Below, piece by piece: positions 1-8,296 of a DNA stretch of 13,419 nucleotides. Source of the stretch: CALAED01 sp937891035 (GTDB lineage Bacteria; Actinomycetota; Actinomycetes; Streptosporangiales; Streptosporangiaceae); contig DASQSZ010000120.1 in NCBI GenBank assembly GCA_035642125.1, positions 1 to 13,419 on the forward strand, in the 5' to 3' direction. Under the pieces are notes generated by a model. That model worked only from the letters and a program-made list of their open reading frames with translations, ran no database searches and had not been told where the DNA came from. Made by a program: the position numbers and the translations under genes. Numbering within the stretch: position 1 is the first letter of the stretch; every line of letters begins with the position of its first letter.

Positions 1-540
1 GAGCCCGGTGCCCGGCAGCAGCGGGATCAGCAGTTGCTTCCAGTCGGTGAGCATGCGCAGCTTTTCCTTGCGGGCGAGCAGATCGGCGCCCCACAGCACC
101 AGCGCGAGCTTGGCGGGCTCGGAAGGTTGCAGCTGGAACGGGCCGCCGAAGCTGATCCACCGCGTCGCCCCGCCGTGGGACCGGCCGAGCCCGGGGACGA
201 GCACCAGCACGAGCGCCAGAATCGACAACAGGAGCAGTGGGTAGGCCATCGCCCGGAACGCCTTGGGCGGCATGATGGACGCCAGCCACATGAGCGGCAG
301 CCCCACCGCCACCCAGATCGCCTGCTTTTGCAACAGGGGGTACGGCGAGCCGTACTTGTCCATCTGGTCGACGCTGGATGATGACAGCACCATCACCAGG
401 CCCAGCGCGAGCAGCAGCATCGAGCAGCCAAGCACCAGGTAGTACGAGGTCAGCGGCCGGTCGAGCAGGCTCACCAGATGCACGATCTGCGCCCGCGCCC
501 CAGGGCGTTCCTCGTCCGCTGCGATCGACTCTGTGCTCAC
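1..540 (-). CDS. ftsW: FtsW, septal peptidoglycan glycosyltransferase (SEDS family), N-terminal part only
   Basis: FtsW is the SEDS-family membrane enzyme that polymerises lipid II glycan strands at the septum together with its partner transpeptidase FtsI. The window holds 180 codons; the C-terminal half runs off the left edge. A GTG start at 538-540 follows a purine-rich GAGGAAAGG ribosome site. Residues 1-30 are a cytoplasmic tail. Hydrophobic segments lie at about 33-54, 73-90 and 98-116. The SEDS signature region follows: GGATRWI at 123-129 and LQPSEPAK at 137-144. It starts 47 nt after murD, as the next gene in the usual mur-fts order, and a MurG gene would be expected beyond the edge. 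RodA is the paralogue to exclude; the position in the dcw cluster directly after murD favours FtsW. Confidence 0.93.
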   Translation of the reverse strand, partial: MSTESIAADEERPGARAQIVHLVSLLDRPLTSYYLVLGCSMLLLALGLVMVLSSSSVDQMDKYGSPYPLLQKQAIWVAVGLPLMWLASIMPPKAFRAMAYPLLLLSILALVLVLVPGLGRSHGGATRWISFGGPFQLQPSEPAKLALVLWGADLLARKEKLRMLTDWKQLLIPLLPGTGL

Positions 541-587
541 GGCCTTTCCTCGGCTCCCCCTGACGAAGTGCGATCCCGCGCCCGCGG

Positions 588-2033
588 TCAGGACCGACGC
601 GCACGCTCGCGCTCGGCCAGGGCGCGTACGGCGTTGATGAACGCGTCACCCCGGGCGGGGTAGTTCGCGAACATGTCGAACGACGCTCCGGCCGGGGCGA
701 GGAGTACGGTGTCGCCCGGCTCGGCGAGGCGGGCGGCCTGGCTCACGGCGCGATCCATGGCCCCAGTGTCGGCGTCCGGGACGTCCACCACCGGGACATT
801 CGGCGCGTGTCGCCCAAGAGCCTCCGCGATGTGGCCCCGATCCCGGCCGATCAGCACCACGCCGCGCAGTCGTGCCGCATGCGATCGCACGAGTTGATCG
901 ACGTCGAGACCCTTCAGCAGCCCCCCGGCGATCCACACCACCGAGGGGTAGGCGGTCAGCGAGGCTGCGGCGGCGTGCGGCTGGGTCGCCTTGGAGTCGT
1001 TGACGTAGCCGACGCCGCCGACGTCGGCCACGTGCTGGATCCGGTGCGGATCGGGCACGAAGGCGCGCAGCCCGTCGCGCACCGCAACTGCCGGCACCCC
1101 GTACGCCCGCGCCAGCGCCGCCGCCGCCAGCGCGTTGGCGACGTTGTGCGGCGCGAACGGCCGTACGTCCGTCGTCCGCGCGAGCTCATCGCCCGCATCG
1201 CCCTCATCGCCCTCCTCGCCGCCGAAGGCGCGATCGACGAGGGCGTCCGCGACGACGCCGAGTTGGCCGGGGCCGGGGGCCGCGAGCGTGCAGCCGACGC
1301 GGCGCGCGGCCCCCGGCGCCGCCGCCGCGAGCCGCGCCGACCCTTCGTCGTCGGCGTTGTAGACGGCCATGGCGCCGGGCGCGAAGATCTTGGCCTTGGC
1401 CGCGACGTAGGCCTCCATGGAGCCGTGCCAGTCGAGGTGATCGGGCGCGATGTTGAGCACCGCGGCCGCGTACGGGGCGATCGAGTTCGACCAGTGCAGC
1501 TGGTAGCTGGACAGTTCGACGGCCAGCACGTCATAACTCGCCGCCTCGCCCATCGGGTGGACCGCGGCCACGATCGGCGTGCCGACGTTGCCGACGGCCA
1601 GCGCCTTGTGGCCGGCGGCGGTGAGCATGCGGGTCAGCATGCGCACGGTCGTGGTCTTGCCGTCGGTTCCGGTGACGGCCAGCCACGGCGGAGCGTCCGG
1701 CGGGCGCAGTCGCCAGGCGAGTTCGACCTCGCCGATGATCTCGATGCCGGCCCGCGCCGCCGCGGCCAGCAGCGGCACGTCCGGCCGCCAGCCCGGCGAG
1801 GTGACGACGAGGTCGGTGCCCGGCGGCAGCGTCTCCCCGTCGCCGAGCCGTACGGTGATCTGGCCGGCGGCGCCTCGGTCGGCGGCGAGATCGGCGGCTT
1901 GCTCGTGCTCGGTCGCGCCGGCCCGGGCATCCACCACCGTCACCCGCGCGCCCTGATCGGCCAGCGCCAACGTCGCCGCCCGCCCGGAGATCCCGGCCCC
2001 GGCCACGCACACCGATCGTCCGGCGAACGTCAC
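588..2033 (-). CDS. murD: UDP-N-acetylmuramoyl-L-alanine--D-glutamate ligase
   Basis: MurD adds D-glutamate to UDP-MurNAc-L-Ala in the cytoplasm, using ATP. The protein has 481 residues, slightly long for the family. The N-terminal UMP-binding Rossmann-like domain begins with VAGAGISGR (10-18). The Mur ligase P-loop is GTDGKTTT (122-129). The lysine expected to be carbamylated lies in YVAAKAKIF (209-217, first K at 213). The C-terminal ligase domain has NDSKAT (345-350). In that last motif the family usually reads NDSKATN; here Gln351 replaces the Asn. An acidic Gly/Glu/Asp insertion at 271-283 comes from a 9-bp DNA repeat and probably forms a surface loop. The GTG start at 2031-2033 is 29 nt after the mraY stop, with only a weak GGGAAG ribosome site, so translation may depend partly on the upstream gene. 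Confidence 0.96.
   Translation of the reverse strand: MTFAGRSVCVAGAGISGRAATLALADQGARVTVVDARAGATEHEQAADLAADRGAAGQITVRLGDGETLPPGTDLVVTSPGWRPDVPLLAAAARAGIEIIGEVELAWRLRPPDAPPWLAVTGTDGKTTTVRMLTRMLTAAGHKALAVGNVGTPIVAAVHPMGEAASYDVLAVELSSYQLHWSNSIAPYAAAVLNIAPDHLDWHGSMEAYVAAKAKIFAPGAMAVYNADDEGSARLAAAAPGAARRVGCTLAAPGPGQLGVVADALVDRAFGGEEGDEGDAGDELARTTDVRPFAPHNVANALAAAALARAYGVPAVAVRDGLRAFVPDPHRIQHVADVGGVGYVNDSKATQPHAAAASLTAYPSVVWIAGGLLKGLDVDQLVRSHAARLRGVVLIGRDRGHIAEALGRHAPNVPVVDVPDADTGAMDRAVSQAARLAEPGDTVLLAPAGASFDMFANYPARGDAFINAVRALAERERARRS
1185..1220. repeat. 9-bp imperfect tandem repeat inside murD
   Basis: Four 9-base units lie in tandem: CTCATCGCC, CGCATCGCC, CTCATCGCC and CTCCTCGCC (plus strand). 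They are in frame and encode most of the Gly/Asp/Glu-rich insertion of MurD (about residues 271-283). The unit length preserves the frame, so copy number changes would lengthen or shorten the loop without breaking the gene. Confidence 0.85.
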
Positions 2034-2062
2034 GGTGCTTCCCGCTCAGCGCTCATGCGGCC

Positions 2063-3121
2063 TCACTTGGGCATCCACTCCAGGTAGAACAGGCCCAGGC
2101 CCATGGCGACGAACAGCGCGGACATCAACCAAAACCGCACCACGATCGTGGTCTCGGCCCAGCCGGACAGCTCGAAATGGTGCTGCAGCGGCGCCATCTT
2201 GAAGACCCGTTTTCGGGTGACCTTGAAGGTGCCGACCTGGATGATCACCGACAGCACGATGATGACGATCAGGCCGCCGAGGATGGCGAGCAGGATCTGG
2301 GTGCGCGTGGTGATCGCCAGCCCCACCAGGACGCCGCCCAGCGCGAGGGAGCCGGTGTCGCCCATGAAGATCTTGGCGGGCGGCGCGTTCCACCACAGGA
2401 AGCCGAAGAGGCCGCCGAGCACCGCCGCGGCCACGACGGCGAGGTCGAGCGGGTCGCGGACGCTGTAGCAGTTGGGGGCGAGCCCGAAGTCGTAGCAGCT
2501 GTTGCGCAGCTGCCAGTTCCCGATGATCACGTACGCGGCGAGGACCATGCCGGTCGGCCCGCTGGCCAGCCCGTCGAGGCCGTCGGTGAGATTGACGCCG
2601 TTGGAGGTCGCCTGGATGAGGATGAGCGCCCACATGACGAACAGGTAGGGGCCGATGTGGGGGCCGAAGTCCCGCAGGAACGACAGCTGGTCGGTGGCCG
2701 GCGTGACGTCGTAGCCGTTGGGGAAGTTGAGCACCCCGACCGCGAAGACGACTCCAACCAGCACGATGCCGATCGCCTTGGCGCCGCTGCGCAGGCCCAG
2801 GCTGCGCTGCTTGAAGACCTTGATGTAGTCGTCGACGAAGCCGACGACGCCGAGCCCGGTCATCAAGAACAACACGAGGATGCCCGAGATGGTGGGGGTG
2901 GTCGCGGTGACCAAATGCGAGAGGGCGTACCCGACGAGCGAGCCGATGATGAAAACGGCCCCCCCCATGGTGGGGGTGCCTCGCTTGCTGAGGTGGGTTT
3001 CCACGCCGTCCTCGCGGATCATCTGGCCGTACCCCAGGCGGGTGACCAGCCGGATCCACAGCGGGGTGCCGAGCATGCCGATGAACAGCGACACCGCGCC
3101 GGCGACGAGGATGTTCCTCAC
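2063..3121 (-). CDS. mraY: Phospho-N-acetylmuramoyl-pentapeptide transferase (lipid I synthase)
   Basis: MraY moves phospho-MurNAc-pentapeptide from UDP to undecaprenyl phosphate, making lipid I on the inner face of the membrane. The protein has 352 residues, a normal length, and about ten hydrophobic segments. Family motifs are present in order: THLSKRGTPTMGG (42-54), the Asp pair in VDDY (96-99), NLTDGLDGL (177-185), FMGDTGS (252-258) and PLQHHFE (311-317). A short loop after a hydrophobic segment holds two cysteines (C209 and C217). The GTG start shares GTGA with the murF stop (4-base overlap), so the two are probably translationally coupled; the upstream ribosome site is weak. It lies between murF and murD as in the standard cluster. 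Confidence 0.97.
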   Translation of the reverse strand: MRNILVAGAVSLFIGMLGTPLWIRLVTRLGYGQMIREDGVETHLSKRGTPTMGGAVFIIGSLVGYALSHLVTATTPTISGILVLFLMTGLGVVGFVDDYIKVFKQRSLGLRSGAKAIGIVLVGVVFAVGVLNFPNGYDVTPATDQLSFLRDFGPHIGPYLFVMWALILIQATSNGVNLTDGLDGLASGPTGMVLAAYVIIGNWQLRNSCYDFGLAPNCYSVRDPLDLAVVAAAVLGGLFGFLWWNAPPAKIFMGDTGSLALGGVLVGLAITTRTQILLAILGGLIVIIVLSVIIQVGTFKVTRKRVFKMAPLQHHFELSGWAETTIVVRFWLMSALFVAMGLGLFYLEWMPK

Positions 3122-4593
3122 GCGTCGACCCCGCCTTCGGCCCCGCCCGTTCCCTCGCCCTCGAGCACGGCGGCGGCCACGCGTTCCAGGCCGGCCACCC
3201 GCGACCCTTTGATCAGCACCACGTCCCGCGGGCGCAGCCGCTCGCCGAGGGCGGCCACCGCCGCGGCGGTGTCATCTACCTGCACGCACTCTCCAGTCCA
3301 CGACTCGACCCGCTTGGCGCCCGCCAAGATGGGCGCCGCGGGCTCGCCGATGGCGATGAGCCCGGAAACGCCGTGCTGTGCGGCGTACCGGCCGATCTTC
3401 TCGTGTTCTTCGGCGGAGACGGCGCCCAACTCCGCCATACCACCCAGCACAGCGTACGAGCGGCGGCCCCGCGCCATGTGCGCGAGGGCGTCCAGGGCCG
3501 CGCGCATCGACTCGGGATTGGCGTTGTAGGCGTCGTTGACGACGGTGACGCCATCGGCACGTTCGCCGACCTCCATCCGCCACCGGCTGACCGACGTCGC
3601 CGCGGACAGCGCGGCCGCGATGTCGGCCGGCGGCATGCCGAGTTCGCGGGCGACGGCCGCGGCGGCCAGCGCGTTGCCGATCGCGTGCGCTCCGTGCGTC
3701 AGCAGCGCGACCGGCGCGCTTCCCTCGGGCGTGACCAGCGAGAACCGGCCCCTGCCCAGCTCGTCGAGCCGCTCGTCGACGGCCCGTACGGTCGCCGCGG
3801 GGGCCCGGCCGAAGGTGACGATCTTCCCGTTGGTGCGCGCGGCCATCGCGTGCACGCGGGGGTCGTCGGCGTTCAGCACGGCGACGCCACCGGGCGCGAG
3901 CGCCTCGACCAGCTCCCCTTTGGCCTTGGCGACGGCATCGCGGCCGCCGAACTCGCCGATGTGCGCGGAGCCGACGTTGAGCACGACGCCGATGTCGGGC
4001 GGCGCGATACGCGTCAGGTAGGCGATGTGGCCGATGCCCCGGGCGCTGTTTTCGAGCACGAGGTAGCGGGTGCCCACGTCGGCGCGCAGCACGGTGAGGG
4101 GGTGCCCGATCTCGTTGTTGAACGAGCCGACGGGCGCCACCGTCGGGCCGAGCCGCGCGGTGACCTGGGCGAGGAGGTCTTTGGTCGAGGTCTTGCCTGA
4201 CGAACCCGTGACGCCGATCGTGGTGAGCTCGGGCAGCCGGTCCACAACGCCGCGGGCCAGCCGGCCGAGCGCGGCGACGACATCGTCGACGACGATGGCC
4301 GGCACGGCGGCGGGGTCGGCGGCGGGGTCGGCGGTGGCCCCGGCGACCGCACCCGCGCCGGCCGCGGCACCCGGGGGCCGTTCCACCAGGGCGACGACCG
4401 CCCCGGCGGCGACCGCGGCGGCGACGTAGTCGTGACCGTCGGCGTGTTCCCCGCGGATCGCGGCGAACAGCGCGCCCGGCTCGGCGAGGCGCGAATCGAT
4501 CACAACGGGGCCGGTGACGACGGCGTCGCCGCCGGTGCCGGTCATCGTGCCGCCGGTGATCTCGGCGATCGTCGCCAGGGAGAGCCGGATCAC
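3118..4593 (-). CDS. murF: UDP-N-acetylmuramoyl-tripeptide--D-alanyl-D-alanine ligase
   Basis: MurF completes the cytoplasmic precursor by adding D-Ala-D-Ala to the UDP-MurNAc-tripeptide. The protein has 491 residues. The P-loop is GSSGKTST (130-137). A conserved ENSARGIGHI segment (181-190) and NVGSAHIGEFG (206-216) are typical of MurF, as are NDAYNANP (353-360) and KGSR (462-465). Residues 73-98 form an Ala/Gly/Pro-rich low-complexity insertion in the N-terminal domain, partly made by a 12-bp DNA repeat. The GTG start at 4591-4593 overlaps the murE stop by 4 bases and has a GAGGA ribosome site about 8 nt upstream inside murE. It also overlaps mraY by 4 bases at its 3' end. Confidence 0.97.
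   Translation of the reverse strand: MIRLSLATIAEITGGTMTGTGGDAVVTGPVVIDSRLAEPGALFAAIRGEHADGHDYVAAAVAAGAVVALVERPPGAAAGAGAVAGATADPAADPAAVPAIVVDDVVAALGRLARGVVDRLPELTTIGVTGSSGKTSTKDLLAQVTARLGPTVAPVGSFNNEIGHPLTVLRADVGTRYLVLENSARGIGHIAYLTRIAPPDIGVVLNVGSAHIGEFGGRDAVAKAKGELVEALAPGGVAVLNADDPRVHAMAARTNGKIVTFGRAPAATVRAVDERLDELGRGRFSLVTPEGSAPVALLTHGAHAIGNALAAAAVARELGMPPADIAAALSAATSVSRWRMEVGERADGVTVVNDAYNANPESMRAALDALAHMARGRRSYAVLGGMAELGAVSAEEHEKIGRYAAQHGVSGLIAIGEPAAPILAGAKRVESWTGECVQVDDTAAAVAALGERLRPRDVVLIKGSRVAGLERVAAAVLEGEGTGGAEGGVDA
4306..4341. repeat. 12-bp tandem repeat inside murF
   Basis: The 12-base unit GGCGGCGGGGTC (plus strand) occurs twice exactly at 4306-4317 and 4318-4329, followed by a degenerate third copy. 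In the murF frame it encodes the repeated Asp-Pro-Ala-Ala of the low-complexity insertion near residues 88-96. Confidence 0.85.
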
Positions 4594-6206
4594 GTCCGGT
4601 CCTCGTCGTCGGGACGTCGCGGCCGTCCGGCGCGCTCCGCGCCTTGCCCGCGTCCAGCGCGGGTGCGCAGCGCCTGGCGGACGACGTCGCGGTCGTCGAA
4701 CGGCACCACCTCGCCGCCGGCGTACTGGCCCTGCTCGTGTCCCTTGCCGGCCACGATGATGACGTCGCCGCGGCCGGCTCGGTCGACGGCGAGCGCGATC
4801 GCCGCCGCCCGGTCGGGCTCCACGATCACATGCGCGCGTTCTCGCTGAGGGACCTTCAGCACGCCCTCGACCATAGCGGCGAGAATGGCGACGGGATCCT
4901 CGGATCGGGGGTTGTCGTTGGTGAGAACGGCGACGTCCGCGAGCCGCGCCGCAGCTTCGCCCATGAGCGGGCGCTTGCTCTTGTCCCTGTCGCCGCCGGA
5001 GCCGAGCACGACGAACAGGCGTCCCTCGGTGACCGGCCGCAGCGCGGTCAGCACCGCCTCGACCGCCGCGGGTTTGTGCGAGTAGTCCACGAGGGTGACG
5101 AATTCGTGGCCATCGTCGACCCGTTCGAGCCGCCCCGGCACCCCGGCGAGCGCGCCGACACCGTGCACGGCGGTGGGCAGCGAGATGCCCGCCTCGACGA
5201 GCGCGACGATCGCGGCCAGCGCGTTGGCGACGTTGAACGCGCCGGCCAGCTGAATCGTCGCGTCGGCCTCGATGCCGCCCGGGCCCACGACGCGGAAGAC
5301 ACTGCCGTCGGCGCCGAGCCGTACGTCCTCCGCGCGCCAGTCCGCCGCCGGGTTGCCGCCGACGGAGTACGTCGTGATCGGTATGTCGGCCTTGTCGGCC
5401 AGCATCCTGCCATATTCGTCGTCGAGGTTGACGACGCCGACGCGACTGTAGGCCGGCGTGAACAGCCGCACCTTCGCCGCGAAGTAGTCGTCCATGGTGA
5501 GGTGATAGTCGAGGTGGTCTTGCGACAGGTTCGTGAAGATGGCCACGTCGTAGTGGGCGCCGCCGACCCGGTCCTGATCGAGCGCGTGGCTGGAGACCTC
5601 CATCGCGGCGGCGCCGACTCCCTGTTCGCGCATCATCGCGAAGATGGCGTGCAGGTCGGTCGCCTCCGGCGTGGTGAGCGTACTCGGCAGTCTGTCGTCG
5701 CCGATCCGGGTCTCGACGGTGCCGACGATGCCGGTGTGCAGCCCGGCCGCGCGCAGCCCGGACTCGAGCAGATAGACGGTCGTGGTCTTACCGCTGGTGC
5801 CGGTAACCCCGATCATGGTCAGGTCATCTGCCGGCTCGCCATAGACCCACGCGGCGGCCCGACCGAGCACCTCACGGGGACGGCCGACGACGAGCACCGG
5901 CAGTCCGGTCGCGGCCGCCCGCCGGTGGCCGGCCGCGTCGGTCACGATCGCGGCCGCGCCGGCCGCCGCGGCCGACGCGGCGAAGTCGGCCCCATGCGCC
6001 CTGCTGCCGGGCAGCGCCGCGTAGACGTCGCCGGGGAGCACCCGCCGCGAGTCGTGCGTGATCCCGGTGATCAGGACTTCGTCCCACTCGTCGCCGCGAT
6101 CCACGGTGACGTCCAAGACCCGCGCGAGCCCGGAAAGCGGGCGAGCCGGATTGGTGGTGGGGCGCATCTGTGCTCTTTCGGTATAGGACGCTGGCGGCTG
6201 CGGCAC
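4590..6206 (-). CDS. murE: UDP-N-acetylmuramoyl-L-alanyl-D-glutamate--2,6-diaminopimelate ligase
   Basis: MurE adds the third stem-peptide residue to UDP-MurNAc-L-Ala-D-Glu. The motif DNPR (431-434) is the known signature for meso-diaminopimelate rather than lysine, so a DAP-type wall is expected. The P-loop is GTSGKTTT (136-143), the substrate loop includes TLTTPE (176-181), and the lysine expected to be carbamylated is in YFAAKVRLF (241-249, K245). The C-terminal 25 residues are a charged Arg/Gly-rich tail of unknown role. Start choice: the GTG at 6204-6206 is the first possible start, because an in-frame TAG lies five codons upstream. A GGAGGGG ribosome site sits 12 nt before it, which is rather far. 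An ATG 13 codons downstream (6165-6167) is the alternative and would give 525 residues. The gene starts 23 nt after ftsI and overlaps murF by 4 bases. Confidence 0.96.
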   Translation of the reverse strand: MPQPPASYTERAQMRPTTNPARPLSGLARVLDVTVDRGDEWDEVLITGITHDSRRVLPGDVYAALPGSRAHGADFAASAAAAGAAAIVTDAAGHRRAAATGLPVLVVGRPREVLGRAAAWVYGEPADDLTMIGVTGTSGKTTTVYLLESGLRAAGLHTGIVGTVETRIGDDRLPSTLTTPEATDLHAIFAMMREQGVGAAAMEVSSHALDQDRVGGAHYDVAIFTNLSQDHLDYHLTMDDYFAAKVRLFTPAYSRVGVVNLDDEYGRMLADKADIPITTYSVGGNPAADWRAEDVRLGADGSVFRVVGPGGIEADATIQLAGAFNVANALAAIVALVEAGISLPTAVHGVGALAGVPGRLERVDDGHEFVTLVDYSHKPAAVEAVLTALRPVTEGRLFVVLGSGGDRDKSKRPLMGEAAARLADVAVLTNDNPRSEDPVAILAAMVEGVLKVPQRERAHVIVEPDRAAAIALAVDRAGRGDVIIVAGKGHEQGQYAGGEVVPFDDRDVVRQALRTRAGRGQGAERAGRPRRPDDEDRT

Positions 6207-6229
6207 GGCGAGAGACTACCCCTCCGTGG

Positions 6230-8296
6230 TCAGTGACCGGCGTAGATACGGATCTTCGGTGACTTGTTCCCGGTGGGCGGGATCTTCCTGCTCTGGAGGG
6301 CGAAGGACATGACGTCCTTGAACACAGGAGCCGCCACCTCGCCACCATAGTGGGCGCCCTTGGGGTCCTGCAGCACGACCTGCACGACGAGCTGCGGGTC
6401 GTCGGCGGGTGCGATGCCGGCGAAGGACGCGGTGTAACCGCCGCCGCGGTAGCAGCCGCAGGCGGGGTTGACCTTCTCCGCGGTGCCGGTCTTGCCGGCC
6501 ACCCGGTATCCGGGGATCTGGGCCTCCGGGGCGGTGCCGCCGCTGGAGGCGACGCCTTCGAGCATGTGGATGATCTCGCGGGCCGTCCGGGCGCTGATCA
6601 CCCGGCGCTGGGCCGGGGCGGCGGCAGGGGTGAAGCCGCCGTTCTCGTCAGTGGTGCCGGCGACGATGGTCGGCGACACCCGGACACCGCCGTTGGCGAT
6701 GGTGGCGTACACGCTCGCCATCTGCAGCGCGTTCACCGACACCGTCTGGCCGAACACGATCGGGTAGCGGTCGGTTCCCGACCATTGGGACGGCGGTCGC
6801 AACAACCCCGACGTCTCGCCCGGCAGCCGCACGCCGGTCGGCTCGCCGAAGCCGAAGCCGCGCAGGAAGTCATACAGCGTCTGCTGGCTGATGCGCTCGC
6901 TCGCCAGGATCGTGCCGACGTTGCTCGAGGTGGCCAGCACGCCGCCGAACGTCAGCCGCTGGGTGCGGTGCGGGTGTGAGTCGTGGAAGGTCCGTCCCAG
7001 CCTCGTGATGCGGTCCGGGACGACGAACGCGGTGTCCGGCGTCACGCCGCCCTTCTCGATCGCGGCGGCGGCGGTGATCACCTTGTTGGTGCTACCGGGT
7101 TCGAACGCCTCCTCGACGGCCCTGTTGCCGAGGTTGCGCTGGTCGGCGTTGGCCAGGTCGTTCGGGTCGAAGCCGGGGGCGGTCGCCATCGCCAGGATCT
7201 GCCCGCTGTGCGGGTCCATGACGATGACGCTACCGCTCTTGGAGCGGGTCGCCTTGACCTGCTTTTCGAGCGCCGCCTGAGCCTTGTACTGCAGGTCACG
7301 AAGCAGGGTGAGGCGCAGCCCGCGCCCAGGGACCGGCTTGAGCGTCTGGTCTTCGCCCATGGGGATGTGCTGGCCGTCGCGGCTGATCTCCACCCGCTGC
7401 CAGCCGCCGCGCCCGGCCAGCATGCCGTTCATGGTGTATTCGAGGCCGCCGAGGCCGTTCCCGTCTCCTCCCACATATCCAACGACGTTGGCCCCGACGG
7501 CGTTGTTCGGGTAGATCCGGCGATATTCCGGCAATGTCCCAATACCGGGGAAGTCCAAAGCGGACACCATCCGCGCCCGGTCCGGTTTGACGCCGCGCGC
7601 GATGTACCTGAACTGGGTGTTCGGCTTGCTCAGGTCCTTGAGCACGGTCGCTGGATTCAGGTCGAGGATCGAGGCCAGCGTCTGCGCGATCTGCGGCCGC
7701 CGCGCCGGATCTATTCTGGACGGGTCGGCGTAGATCGCGCGCGCGTCCACCGTCATCGCGAGCGGCTGCCCCTGAGCGTCGGTGATCTGTCCCCGGACGG
7801 CGGGCAGGTCGATCGTCACCAGGCGCTGCTGCATCGCCTGCCGCGCGTACCCGTCCGAGGCGAGGCCCTGCAGCTGGACGAGGCGGCCGGCGAACAGCGA
7901 CAGCACAAAGGTGATCAGCAGCAGGCCGACGTTGAGCCGCCGGACGGGGTCGCGCAGCCGGATGATGATCCGGCGCGGCCGCCGGCGCGCCGGGCGACGA
8001 TCAGGACGACGGTCGGGGCGACGATTGGGGTCGCGCCGACCGTCGCCCCGGCCGGATCCGCGCTCGGCGCCCGCCCGCGCCGGGCGGGCGGCGCGGGGCG
8101 GATCGCCCTGCCGGCCGTGGCCGGCTGGCCGGCCCGGCCGGGAGGCGGGGCGGGGCTGGTCGGCCGGGGAGGAACCACCACCGGCCCGGCCACCCGGCCC
8201 GGCCGGACCACCGCGTCCGGAACCGGGCTGACCACGGCCGCTCCCTCGGGGCCCGGGCGGGCGTCCGCCCGGGCCGCGGCCGCGCTGGATGGTCAC
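6230..8296 (-). CDS. ftsI: FtsI, septal class B penicillin-binding protein (transpeptidase)
   Basis: FtsI cross-links septal peptidoglycan in partnership with FtsW. The protein has 688 residues. Residues 1-118 are cytoplasmic, almost wholly Gly, Pro and Arg, and look disordered. One membrane segment spans about 121-140, followed by the PBP dimerisation domain (about 160-330). The transpeptidase domain has all three active-site motifs: STNK (402-405, nucleophile S402), SSN (457-459) and KTG (602-604). Preceding EPG and following ITAAAA fit actinobacterial PbpB-type proteins. There is no C-terminal PASTA domain. A CGC pair (C613, C615) lies just after KTG. The GTG start overlaps the ftsL-like stop as GTGA and has no clear ribosome site, so reinitiation after the upstream gene is likely. 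The very basic N-terminal tail makes it longer than compact family members. Confidence 0.96.
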   Translation of the reverse strand: MTIQRGRGPGGRPPGPRGSGRGQPGSGRGGPAGPGGRAGGGSSPADQPRPASRPGRPAGHGRQGDPPRAARPARAGAERGSGRGDGRRDPNRRPDRRPDRRPARRRPRRIIIRLRDPVRRLNVGLLLITFVLSLFAGRLVQLQGLASDGYARQAMQQRLVTIDLPAVRGQITDAQGQPLAMTVDARAIYADPSRIDPARRPQIAQTLASILDLNPATVLKDLSKPNTQFRYIARGVKPDRARMVSALDFPGIGTLPEYRRIYPNNAVGANVVGYVGGDGNGLGGLEYTMNGMLAGRGGWQRVEISRDGQHIPMGEDQTLKPVPGRGLRLTLLRDLQYKAQAALEKQVKATRSKSGSVIVMDPHSGQILAMATAPGFDPNDLANADQRNLGNRAVEEAFEPGSTNKVITAAAAIEKGGVTPDTAFVVPDRITRLGRTFHDSHPHRTQRLTFGGVLATSSNVGTILASERISQQTLYDFLRGFGFGEPTGVRLPGETSGLLRPPSQWSGTDRYPIVFGQTVSVNALQMASVYATIANGGVRVSPTIVAGTTDENGGFTPAAAPAQRRVISARTAREIIHMLEGVASSGGTAPEAQIPGYRVAGKTGTAEKVNPACGCYRGGGYTASFAGIAPADDPQLVVQVVLQDPKGAHYGGEVAAPVFKDVMSFALQSRKIPPTGNKSPKIRIYAGH
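7988..8023. repeat. 12-bp imperfect repeat in the ftsI N-terminal tail
   Basis: Three 12-base units in the ftsI frame encode RRPD, RRPD and RRPA (residues 92-103) just before the final basic stretch and membrane segment. The codons differ between units (CGT/CGC, CCC/CCT/CCG), so this is an old or selected repeat rather than a fresh duplication. Confidence 0.7.

Noticed and set aside
807..2087. 426-codon plus-strand frame opposite murD
   Set aside because: Antisense to a complete MurD; translation is low-complexity Arg/Gly/Val.
2046..3059. 337-codon frame on the minus strand overlapping mraY
   Set aside because: Same strand as mraY but shifted; its translation is His/Arg/Pro-rich, while the mraY frame has every family motif.
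4644..6236. 530-codon open frame on the plus strand opposite murE
   Set aside because: It is antisense to a complete MurE with all motifs, its translation is Arg/Gly/Asp/Val-rich without recognisable domains, and long shadow frames are expected at this GC content.
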